A stretch of DNA of 5,474 bases from Bacillota bacterium (GTDB lineage: Bacteria; Bacillota; Bacilli; Paenibacillales; NBRC-103111). The notes under the pieces were generated by a model. The model saw only the letters and a list, made by a program, of their open reading frames with translations. It was not told the DNA's origin and did no database searches. Position 1 is the stretch's first letter. Each line of letters starts with the position of its first letter. Below are positions 1-5,380 of this stretch, one piece after another. The stretch covers positions 1 through 5,474 of the forward strand of contig JAEWMH010000163.1 in assembly GCA_023393235.1 (NCBI GenBank), given 5' to 3'. The translations under genes and the position numbers were made by a program.

Positions 1-56
1 CTCTGCTGACGGGCGTGCTCCTGCTGTTGGACCTGCTCTGCTGACGGGCGTGCTCC
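1..56. repeat. Short direct repeat at window edge (21 bp, period 35)
   Basis: The 21 bases at 1-21 (CTCTGCTGACGGGCGTGCTCC) recur exactly at 36-56, giving a period of 35 bp, with 14 bases between the copies. The array may continue off the left edge. The period is not a multiple of three, so the two copies would be read in different frames, which argues against a coding repeat. An open frame from 2 to the TAA at 65-67 exists but is too short and unsupported to call a gene. The array stops 7 bp before the large palindromic repeat at 64. No function can be assigned. Confidence 0.6.
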
Positions 57-63
57 CACCCTC

Positions 64-248
64 CTAACGGACACCAGAGACCTTATTGCGCTCAAAATGA
101 CCTCTTTCACATTCTAACGGACTCAGCAGCCGCTATTCGGGACTTTTGAGCCGGATTCGTCCAGTTGATGCCTCAATAAGCGCGCTGGTGTCCGTTAGTT
201 TTCGGAAAAGGCGCTTTTCAGCAGAATAGCGCTCCTGGGGTCCGTTAG
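64..248. repeat. 185-bp nested palindromic repeat, copy 1 (four ~50-bp units)
   Basis: Two plus-strand copies of CTAACGGAC (64-72, 114-122) face two reverse-complement copies, GTCCGTTAG (190-198, 240-248). Both steps are exactly 50 bp, and both outer and inner pairs are symmetric about base 156. Each motif opens a roughly 50-bp unit; read in motif orientation, CGGAC is at unit positions 5-9 and [TC]TATT at positions 20-24 in all four. Three of the four also have CCAG at positions 11-14. The outer arms can pair imperfectly, so a cruciform or long RNA hairpin is possible. A second element with the same 185-bp length and geometry lies at 4373-4557. No coding capacity is seen. The element lacks a transposase and obvious target duplications, so its mode of spread is unknown. 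Confidence 0.85.
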
Positions 249-400
249 CCTGATGGGTGCCGCATACCAGACGCCTGCATCCCCTGTCCTATCGTAAAAC
301 GGCGGCACAATGCACCCAAACGGCTCTGCCGCCTACAGACACTTGAACAACAACGGCCGGCGGTGAACGCCTCCCGCCTTCCGACCGACTATAACGTATT
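249..400. other. Gene-free upstream region with small hairpin and weak -10
   Basis: No plausible gene is present. A perfect 7-bp inverted repeat, GGCGGCA (301-307) with TGCCGCC (327-333), could form a hairpin with a 19-base loop. It has no T-run after it, so it is not an intrinsic terminator. A looser pair, TGGGTGC (254-260) with GCACCCA (312-318), overlaps it. TATAAC at 390-395 is a 5/6 match to a sigma-A -10 box at a sensible distance from gene 1, but I find no convincing -35 box 16-18 bp upstream. The operon promoter is therefore either activator-dependent or not recognised here. Confidence 0.4.
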
Positions 401-443
401 GAGACTGTCACGAAATCAAGCACGCTCATTTCCTGACAGCTCC
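401..443 (-). repeat. Short (43-bp) form of a palindromic element before gene 1
   Basis: The arms GAG-A-CTGTCACGAAAT (401-416) and ATTTCCTGACAGCTC (428-442) are inverted repeats apart from one bulged base and one mismatch. Read on the minus strand, the element starts GGAGCTGTCAGGAAA and ends ATTTCGTGACAGTCTC. The 100-bp element at 3214-3313 has the same two ends with one mismatch at each (14/15 and 15/16), but a much longer interior. Both elements lie just upstream of a ribosome binding site. This is either a dispersed mobile-type repeat in long and short forms or a shared regulatory hairpin or operator; the sequence does not decide between them. Confidence 0.7.
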
Positions 444-470
444 TTACGGCAAAAGGAGACAGCTTGAATG
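440..470 (+). promoter_or_regulatory. RBS of gene 1 with a possible sequestering hairpin
   Basis: AAAGGAG (452-458) lies 9 bases before the ATG at 468 and is a strong Shine-Dalgarno sequence. CTCCTT at 440-445 is perfectly complementary to AAGGAG at 453-458, giving a 6-bp stem with a 7-base loop that would hide the site. The CTC at 440-442 is also the last part of the right arm of the 401-443 palindrome, so the two hairpins cannot both form completely. The pairing is seen in the sequence; a regulatory switch is inference. Confidence 0.45.
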
Positions 471-2045
471 GAACGTAACCTCTACGCGGACATTGCCATC
501 CTGGGCGGCGGCACCGGCGGCGTCGCGGCCGCACTGGCGGCTGCCAAAGCCGGCAAACAGGTCATCATGACCGAAGAAACCGACTGGGTCGGCGGCCAGC
601 TGACCAGCCAGGCGGTGCCCCCGGATGAGCATCCTTGGATCGAATCCTTCGGCTGTACGACCAGCTACCGGCTTTTCCGGGAGGGCGTACGGCAGTATTA
701 CCGGGACCACTTCCCCCTGACGCCGGACGCTGCCTCCAACCCCCGCCTGAACCCCGGCAGCGGCATTGTCAGCCGCCTGTGCCATGAGCCCCGCGCAGCC
801 TTGGCGGTGCTCCAGGACATGCTGGCGCCTTATGTGCACAGCGGGCGCATCCGGATCCTCCACCGCTACCGGATTGAAGCGGCGGAGACGGCCGGTGACA
901 AGGTGACGTCGGTCACCGTCAAGCACTTGGACAGCGGCGACACCGCCAAATTATCGGCGTCGTATTACATCGACGCCACCGAATGCGGCGACCTGCTGCC
1001 CAAGGCCGGGATCGAATATATCACCGGCGCCGAAAGCCGTGCCGAAACCGGCGAGCCCCATGCGGTGGACGGGGACGCGCAGCCGATGGATATGCAGAGC
1101 TTCACCTATTGCTTCGCGGTGGACTACCTGGAGAACGAGGACCACACCATCCCGAAGCCGGAAATGTACGATTTCTGGCGCAGCTACAAGGCCGACTTCT
1201 GGCCGGACCGGTTGCTTAGTCTCACCGGCGTGAAACCCTCCACCATGGAAAAGGTGGATTACGAGCTTTTTCCCAATGCTGAAGGGAAATTCCCCCTGTT
1301 TGCGTACCGGCAGATTCTTGACCGCTGGCATTTCCGGCTGGGTCTGTTCAACAGCTCCATCTCGCTGATCAACTGGCCCCAGAACGACTATTGGCTGGGC
1401 GGGATTATCGACGTGACGGAGGAAGAGCGCCAGAAGCATCTGTACGAGGCGAAGCAGCTGAGCCTGTCCCTGCTGTACTGGCTGCAGACCGAAGCCCCCC
1501 GCCCCGACGGCAAAACCGGCTACCCCGGCCTGCGCCTGCGCCCCGATGTGACGGGAACCGAGGATGGCTTGGCCATGTATCCGTACATCCGGGAATCCCG
1601 GCGGATCAAGGCCCAGTTTACCGTGCTGGAACAGCATGTGGCCACGGATTGCCGTCCCGACGGCAAGGCGGAGGAGTTTTTTGACAGCGTGGGTGTGGGC
1701 TGTTACCGCATCGACCTGCATCCCAGCACACAGGGTGTGCCGTATATCGATATTTCCTCACTGCCCTTCCAGATTCCGCTGGGCAGTCTGATTCCGGTGC
1801 GGGTGACCAACGTGCTGGCGGCTGCCAAAAATATCGGCGTCACTCACATCACCAACGGCTGCTACCGTCTCCACCCGGTCGAATGGAACATCGGTGAAGC
1901 GGCAGGCTATTGCGCCAGCTATTGTTTGGATAAAGGCTTTACTCCCAAGGACCTGCGGGATTTTGCGCCGGAGCTGGCCAGCTTCCAGCAGCTGCTTGTC
2001 CGTGAGGGCGTAGAGCTGAAGTGGCCGTCACTGCGGCCTGTATAA
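468..2045 (+). CDS. FAD-dependent oxidoreductase (FAD_oxidored-type family)
   Basis: This predicted cytoplasmic flavoprotein of 525 aa has the length of a complete family member. An N-terminal Rossmann dinucleotide-binding motif, GGGTGG (residues 13-18), is followed by E36 at the end of the second strand, the usual ligand of the adenosine ribose, and by WVGGQLTSQ (40-48). DATECGDLL (169-177), IRESRRI (374-380) and the C-terminal NIGEAAG segment (474-480) are typical of the FAD_oxidored family (PF12831-like). No signal peptide or membrane segment is visible. The start is fixed by a TGA in frame immediately upstream (465-467) and by the AAAGGAG site 9 bases before. The family has many members of unknown substrate. 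As first gene of an operon with a Gfo/Idh/MocA enzyme and a sugar isomerase, a sugar, cyclitol or glycoside substrate is the best guess. The family call is secure; the substrate is not. Confidence 0.9.
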   Translation: MERNLYADIAILGGGTGGVAAALAAAKAGKQVIMTEETDWVGGQLTSQAVPPDEHPWIESFGCTTSYRLFREGVRQYYRDHFPLTPDAASNPRLNPGSGIVSRLCHEPRAALAVLQDMLAPYVHSGRIRILHRYRIEAAETAGDKVTSVTVKHLDSGDTAKLSASYYIDATECGDLLPKAGIEYITGAESRAETGEPHAVDGDAQPMDMQSFTYCFAVDYLENEDHTIPKPEMYDFWRSYKADFWPDRLLSLTGVKPSTMEKVDYELFPNAEGKFPLFAYRQILDRWHFRLGLFNSSISLINWPQNDYWLGGIIDVTEEERQKHLYEAKQLSLSLLYWLQTEAPRPDGKTGYPGLRLRPDVTGTEDGLAMYPYIRESRRIKAQFTVLEQHVATDCRPDGKAEEFFDSVGVGCYRIDLHPSTQGVPYIDISSLPFQIPLGSLIPVRVTNVLAAAKNIGVTHITNGCYRLHPVEWNIGEAAGYCASYCLDKGFTPKDLRDFAPELASFQQLLVREGVELKWPSLRPV

Positions 2046-2056
2046 GCAACTGCTTT

Positions 2057-2103
2057 AGGCTTCGCTTCGCGAGTGTCCGCTACGGCTTGCGGAGGTCTGG
2101 CCT
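2057..2103 (+). other. Hairpin-prone spacer between genes 1 and 2
   Basis: The 103-bp gap between the stop of gene 1 and the ATG of gene 2 contains a GC-rich segment. TCCGC (2076-2080) pairs with GCGGA (2089-2093) around an 8-base loop, and AGGC (2057-2060) with GCCT (2100-2103) could close a larger, imperfect structure. There is no run of T residues after it, so termination is unlikely. It could affect transcript stability or be a degenerate intergenic repeat. Confidence 0.3.
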
Positions 2104-2136
2104 TTATCAACTAGCAATCCCAACACACTAATTCAT

Positions 2137-2148
2137 GAGGTGATCCAC
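2137..2148 (+). promoter_or_regulatory. Ribosome binding site that decides the start of gene 2
   Basis: GAGGTGATCC (2137-2146) matches ten consecutive bases of the complement of the Bacillus-type 16S rRNA 3' end, and GAGG is centred at normal distance from the ATG at 2149. The reading frame also opens with a GTG at 2140, but that codon lies inside the Shine-Dalgarno sequence itself and cannot be the start. Gene 2 therefore begins at 2149. Confidence 0.8.
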
Positions 2149-3213
2149 ATGAGCGGCAAAATCCGCATCGGCGTTATCGGCGCCGGCTCTATTTCCGAAA
2201 TGCACTTCAGTTCCTATTCCAAAAATCCCGACGCTGTGCTGACCGCTGTCTGCGACCTGAAGGAAGAGCGGGCCAAGGCCAAGGCTGAGAAGTACAATAT
2301 TCCCAACATTTATACCGACTACCATGAGCTTCTCGCCAACCCGGACATCGACGCGGTGAGCATCTGCACATGGAACAACAGCCACGCCGAAATCAGCATC
2401 GCTGCCCTGAAAGCAGGCAAAAACGTTCTCTGCGAAAAGCCCCTGTGCAAAACCGTCGAGGAAGCGCTGGCAGTCGAGCAAGCTGTGAAGGAATCCGGCA
2501 AAACCCTGCATGTTGGCTTTGTCCGCCGGTATGCCTCCAATACCCGGATCGTCAAATCCTTTATGGATGCGGGCGAAATCGGTCCCATCTACTATGCCAA
2601 GGCCTCCTGTATCCGTAAGCTGGGCAACCCCGGCGGCTGGTTCTCCGATGTGGAGCGCTCCGGCGGCGGCCCGCTGATCGACGTAGGTGTCCATGTCATC
2701 GACCTGTGCTGGTACCTGATGGGCAAACCCAAGGTGAAGTCCATCAGCGGCAACACCTACAACCGTCTGGGCAACCGGGCGAATGTAAAGAACCTGCGCT
2801 TTTACAAAGCGGCGGATTATAATGCGGAGCTGAACACCGTTGAGGATATGGCCAATGCCCTGATCCGTTTCGAAAATGGCGCCTCCCTCATCGTGGATGT
2901 AAGCTTCACCCTTCATGCCAAGGAAGACGAGCTGACCGTCAAGCTGTTCGGCGAAAAAGGCGGCGTGGAGCTGGAGCCCAAGCTGACTCTGATCACAGAA
3001 AAGCATGATACCATCCTCAATTCCACACCGCAAATCGATAACCTGTCCTTCGATTTTGTGTCCGGCTTCCAGGACGAAATGAACTACTTTATCGAGGTGT
3101 GCCAAGGCGCCAAAAAGACCCTGAGCCCGGTGGAGGACGGCGTGGAAATCATGAAGATTCTCTGCGGCGTATACGAATCCGCCCGTCTCGGCAAGGAAAT
3201 ATATTTCGACTAA
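2149..3213 (+). CDS. Gfo/Idh/MocA family NAD(P)-dependent oxidoreductase
   Basis: A protein of 354 aa, the normal length for this family of sugar and cyclitol dehydrogenases. The N-terminal Rossmann domain has VIGAGSIS (residues 9-16; the third glycine of the usual GxGxxG is serine) and D36 after the second strand, which suggests NAD over NADP. The family signature CEKPL (95-99) carries K97. GGGPLIDVGVHVIDL (172-186) supplies D178 and H182, the usual catalytic acid/base region of the C-terminal alpha/beta domain. No signal peptide is seen, so it should be cytoplasmic. The enzyme would oxidise or reduce one carbon of a sugar, inositol or glycoside. It is the middle gene of the probable operon, and its stop codon is immediately followed by the palindromic element at 3214. 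Substrate specificity such as inositol dehydrogenase cannot be assigned from the visible motifs. Confidence 0.92.
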   Translation: MSGKIRIGVIGAGSISEMHFSSYSKNPDAVLTAVCDLKEERAKAKAEKYNIPNIYTDYHELLANPDIDAVSICTWNNSHAEISIAALKAGKNVLCEKPLCKTVEEALAVEQAVKESGKTLHVGFVRRYASNTRIVKSFMDAGEIGPIYYAKASCIRKLGNPGGWFSDVERSGGGPLIDVGVHVIDLCWYLMGKPKVKSISGNTYNRLGNRANVKNLRFYKAADYNAELNTVEDMANALIRFENGASLIVDVSFTLHAKEDELTVKLFGEKGGVELEPKLTLITEKHDTILNSTPQIDNLSFDFVSGFQDEMNYFIEVCQGAKKTLSPVEDGVEIMKILCGVYESARLGKEIYFD

Positions 3214-3313
3214 GGAGCTGTGAGGAAAGTAGTATCCGCTTTTGTTGATAAAATCTCTACGGTTTTAGGAGTTTTATCAGCAAATTAGCGGTACTTATTT
3301 CGTCACAGTCTCC
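3214..3313 (+). repeat. Long (100-bp) palindromic element between genes 2 and 3
   Basis: Almost the whole gap between genes 2 and 3 is one imperfect palindrome. Outer arms GGAGCTGTGAGGAAA (3214-3228) and TTTCGTCACAGTCTCC (3298-3313) are complementary apart from an indel and a mismatch. The inner arms CCGCTTTTGTTGATAAAA (3236-3253) and TTTTATCAGCAAATTAGCGG (3272-3291) pair closely around a loop near 3260-3265. The outer ends match those of the 43-bp element at 401-443 almost exactly, although the interiors differ. The shared sequence extends to TAAGGAG, so the stop codon of gene 2 (3211-3213) may belong to the element. It has no T-run typical of a terminator. A long RNA hairpin here could stabilise the upstream message or tune expression of gene 3. 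Confidence 0.75.
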
Positions 3314-3334
3314 AAGAAACTGCGGTGAATAAAA

Positions 3335-3348
3335 AGGAGGGTCATCCC
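3335..3348 (+). promoter_or_regulatory. Ribosome binding site that decides the start of gene 3
   Basis: AAGGAGGGT (3334-3342) lies 7-8 bases upstream of the ATG at 3349. The frame is open back to a GTG at 3325, which would add eight residues encoded largely by the Shine-Dalgarno region itself. The ATG at 3349 is therefore the start. Confidence 0.8.
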
Positions 3349-4239
3349 ATGGGGGAAACCAAAGTGCGCATCGGCAATCCCATCGGCGTCATCGTGGACA
3401 GCTTTGGCGTTGGGGTCCGTGAGGGACTGCAGAAAGCCAAGGAGGTTGGCGCGGACGGGGTGCAAATCTACGCCGTTTCCGGCGAAATGGACCCGGACAA
3501 TCTGGACACAGCCGCCCGCAAGGACCTGAAGGCATATATCGCTTCGCTGGGCCTGGAGATCAGCGCCCTTTGCGGCGACCTGGGGGGCCACGGCTTTCAG
3601 GACAAAACCGAAAATCCGGCCAAGGTGGATAAGTCCAAGCGGATTCTCGACCTGGCTCTGGATCTGGGCACCAACGTGGTCACTACCCACATTGGCATTG
3701 TGCCGGAGGACAAGGACAGCGACGTGTATAAGGCCATGCAGGAGGCCTGCAGAGAGCTGAATGAATATGCGGTCAGCCGGAATGCCTTTTTCGCCATCGA
3801 AACCGGACCGGAGCGGGCGGCCCATCTGAAGGAATTCCTGGATTCGCTGGGCGGCAACGGGGTGTCCGTCAACTTCGACCCGGCCAACATGGTGATGGTC
3901 ACGGGCGACGATCCTGTGGAGGGCGTTAAGCTGCTGCGGGATTATGTGGTGCACACCCATGTGAAGGACGGGGTCCGGCTGAAGGAAATCGACCCGCGTC
4001 TGGTGTACGGGGCGTTGGGCTTTGAGCCTATGGACCATGCCAAGATCGCCGTGATGGTGAGCTCCGGCGAGTTTTTCCGGGAGGTGCCCCTAGGCGAGGG
4101 CAAGGTGGACTTCGATGCCTACTTCGCCGCATTGGCGGAGATCGGCTACAAGGGCTACCTCACCATCGAACGTGAGGTAGGCGCCAACCCCGGAGAGGAC
4201 ATCCGCCGGGCGGTGCAGTTCATAAAGGGTTACCGGTAA
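3349..4239 (+). CDS. Sugar phosphate isomerase/epimerase-like TIM barrel
   Basis: A 296-aa protein of the xylose isomerase-like TIM-barrel family (AP_endonuc_2, PF01261-like), which includes tagatose/psicose epimerases, IolE/IolI-type enzymes and hydroxypyruvate isomerase. Candidate divalent-metal ligands at the expected strand ends are E151 (IETGPE), D177 (NFDPAN), H202 or H204 (VVHTHVKD) and E274 (TIERE). THIG (113-116) is another typical barrel-strand motif. The length is complete and no signal peptide is seen. The reaction would be isomerisation, epimerisation or dehydration of a sugar or keto-sugar in the cytoplasm. It is the last gene of the probable operon, followed by a strong terminator. 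Working beside two oxidoreductases, it could act on a keto intermediate they make, but this is inference. The exact substrate is not recognisable. Confidence 0.9.
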   Translation: MGETKVRIGNPIGVIVDSFGVGVREGLQKAKEVGADGVQIYAVSGEMDPDNLDTAARKDLKAYIASLGLEISALCGDLGGHGFQDKTENPAKVDKSKRILDLALDLGTNVVTTHIGIVPEDKDSDVYKAMQEACRELNEYAVSRNAFFAIETGPERAAHLKEFLDSLGGNGVSVNFDPANMVMVTGDDPVEGVKLLRDYVVHTHVKDGVRLKEIDPRLVYGALGFEPMDHAKIAVMVSSGEFFREVPLGEGKVDFDAYFAALAEIGYKGYLTIEREVGANPGEDIRRAVQFIKGYR

Positions 4240-4283
4240 GCAGCGTCATTTAGTTGAGCCGCTCCGTCCACAAGCTAGTTAAT

Positions 4284-4330
4284 AAGCTGTCCCGAAGCAG
4301 ATCCGACCCTGCTGGTGGACAGCTTTTTTA
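4284..4330 (+). terminator. Intrinsic terminator of the three-gene operon
   Basis: AAGCTGTCC (4284-4292) pairs perfectly over 9 bp with GGACAGCTT (4317-4325), and the stem runs into six T residues (4324-4329). Inside it, AGCAG (4296-4300) and CTGCT (4309-4313) add a 5-bp helix with an 8-base loop, separated by a 3x3 internal loop. It sits 44 bp after the stop codon of the isomerase gene. It is the only clear plus-strand terminator in the window, which supports co-transcription of the three genes. Confidence 0.92.
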
Positions 4331-4372
4331 TTGGCGAACTCCCCCTCTCCCCTGCGTCACCCTCATATCCTT

Positions 4373-4557
4373 CTAACGGACTCATGTTCCGTTATTTCCC
4401 TCAAAACGCCACTTTTCTCACTTTCACGGACACACGTTCCGCTATTTGCTCAAAATCCGCCCCAAACGAACCCACTAAAGCCTAATAACGGCTCTGGAGT
4501 CCGCGAAAACTCAAACTTGGAGTTTTTTGTTCAAATAGCGTCTCCCCTGTCCGTTAG
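4373..4557. repeat. 185-bp nested palindromic repeat, copy 2
   Basis: This element has the same length and geometry as the one at 64-248. CTAACGGAC (4373-4381) and a degenerate TTCACGGAC (4423-4431) face a degenerate GTCCGCGAA (4499-4507) and GTCCGTTAG (4549-4557). Steps are again exactly 50 bp and both pairs are symmetric about base 4465. Read in motif orientation, all four units keep CGGAC at unit positions 5-9 and [TC]TATT at 20-24, while the rest has diverged. An open plus-strand frame of about 100 codons (4331-4636) crosses it but has low-complexity composition and runs through the operon terminator region, so it is not a gene. The element lies between the convergent operon and the minus-strand gene. 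Confidence 0.85.
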
Positions 4558-4619
4558 TTGGGAGAGTTTTCAGCCCTCTTTTCTCCTCTTACGTGTGGAA
4601 CAGGGATCCCTTCTTCCTC

Positions 4620-5270
4620 CTACATTCGAAGAGTAAATGTTCGGAACCGTTGACTGCCGCTCGCTACCATCATGATCTGAAGCTCTACCAGACGATGCAA
4701 AATGCGCCTGGCATGGCGGTCACTGACCCGGAGATGCTCCGCCAACTCCAGCGGCGACAAGGGCATCGGCTTACGGCGGGCCAGCCTAACTGCCTCCGCT
4801 TCCAGCCATGTCAAAGAGGACGAAACCTCCGTAGCGAGGAATTTGCCGATAAACGCCAGCACCAGTTGCTGACACTGTTTGGGCTCCTCGACGATAGACA
4901 AATATGCCACAGGCAGCAGCGTCCAACCGTCCAGCGCCAACAGGCTGTGCCGCCTGCACAGATCCTTAAAGCGCCGCACATCCAGATCCCGGGCGTGGGG
5001 ACCGTAACCCTGAATTTCAATACCGCCTTTTGCCCCACGGGGCATATAGGCCAAGTCCAAATAACGGTAGCCGTTGGCAAAATCCCGGACCTCCCACTCC
5101 GGCTCCAGATACTCGAAGTGCCCCACCGCCGGAAACCAGACCTGCCGCAAAAACTCCACCGTACCATGTCCCAGCCCCTTTTCCAAAAGTTCCCTTCTCC
5201 TAGGATTATCCGTCTCGCTCCGGATGACCCCGTCCAACCACAACCCATAACAATCGTCAAAATGCCTCAC
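4620..5270 (-). CDS. Putative PD-(D/E)XK nuclease-like / winged-helix DNA-binding protein
   Basis: A 216-aa predicted cytoplasmic protein. Residues about 36-125 resemble the DUF559/Vsr branch of restriction-endonuclease-like folds: an acidic helix (E39), YRYLDLAY with D72, then GIEIQGYGPH with E85-x-Q87 and H92, D97, a basic helix (RRFKDLCRR, 99-107) and a closing strand GWTLLPVAY (115-123). The usual E-x-K/D residue is Q87. Residues about 170-202 (LSPLELAEHLRVSDRHARRILHRLVEL) look like a helix-turn-helix, with a likely wing to the end, as in winged-helix regulators. Start is GTG at 5270: AGGAGG lies 9 bases upstream, and the ATG at 5274-5272 is out of frame and stops after five codons. The gene is convergent with the operon. 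It could be an active nuclease, or a regulator built on an inactivated nuclease fold. I do not know a characterised homologue. Confidence 0.75.
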   Translation of the reverse strand: MRHFDDCYGLWLDGVIRSETDNPRRRELLEKGLGHGTVEFLRQVWFPAVGHFEYLEPEWEVRDFANGYRYLDLAYMPRGAKGGIEIQGYGPHARDLDVRRFKDLCRRHSLLALDGWTLLPVAYLSIVEEPKQCQQLVLAFIGKFLATEVSSSLTWLEAEAVRLARRKPMPLSPLELAEHLRVSDRHARRILHRLVELQIMMVASGSQRFRTFTLRM

Positions 5271-5285
5271 TCATTGCCGCCTCCT
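5271..5285 (-). promoter_or_regulatory. Ribosome binding site selecting a GTG start
   Basis: On the minus strand AGGAGG (5285-5280) lies 9 bases before the GTG at 5270. Between them is an out-of-frame ATG (5274-5272) that opens a five-codon frame ending in TGA and overlaps the first codons of the main gene. The long conserved-looking frame begins only at the GTG. Competition by the tiny overlapping frame could lower translation, but that is speculation. Confidence 0.65.
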
Positions 5286-5302
5286 CTTTATGCCGCACAA
5301 AC

Positions 5303-5353
5303 AAAAAGCCGCCAGCGCATTGACCCGAAAAATTCGGTTCAATGGCAAGCGGC
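5303..5353 (-). terminator. Intrinsic terminator in the leader of the minus-strand gene
   Basis: On the minus strand the outer stem GCCGC/GCGGC (5353-5349 with 5312-5308) and inner stems CATTGA/TCAATG (5344-5339 with 5323-5318) and CCGAA/TTCGG around a 3-base loop lead into five T residues (5307-5303). The plus strand has no T-run after the stem, so it works only leftwards. It lies 33 bases before the GTG start of the minus-strand gene and about 20 bases after a candidate transcription start. It therefore either attenuates that gene or ends a minus-strand transcript entering from the right. Confidence 0.75.
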
Positions 5354-5380
5354 GTGTGCTTCACGACTCTGGTTGGGAAC

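Noticed and set aside
1..56. CRISPR array
   Set aside because: Only two repeats with a 14-bp spacer; far below the spacing and number of a CRISPR array, and no cas genes are present.
202..222. Catabolite-response (cre) operator around the palindrome GAAAAGGCGCTTTTC
   Set aside because: The spacing is longer than the 14-bp cre consensus and the sequence is part of a unit of the 185-bp repeat.
289..534. Minus-strand open frame of 81 codons, arginine-rich
   Set aside because: Covers the leader and first codons of gene 1 and the palindrome at 401-443; no motif and composition typical of a spurious frame.
951..1721. Long minus-strand open frame opposite gene 1
   Set aside because: It is the antisense shadow of a well-supported flavoprotein gene with high GC at third positions; no recognisable motifs or good ribosome binding site.
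2128..3105. 325-codon minus-strand open frame opposite gene 2
   Set aside because: Antisense to a clear Gfo/Idh/MocA gene; composition follows the mirrored codon bias and no family motif is visible.
3295..4038. 247-codon minus-strand open frame opposite gene 3
   Set aside because: Antisense shadow of the TIM-barrel gene; its start overlaps inside that coding region and it runs into the palindromic element.
4331..4636. Plus-strand open frame of 101 codons after the operon terminator
   Set aside because: It begins within the terminator's T-run region and crosses the 185-bp repeat and the end of the convergent gene; serine/proline/leucine-rich low-complexity product with no ribosome binding site.
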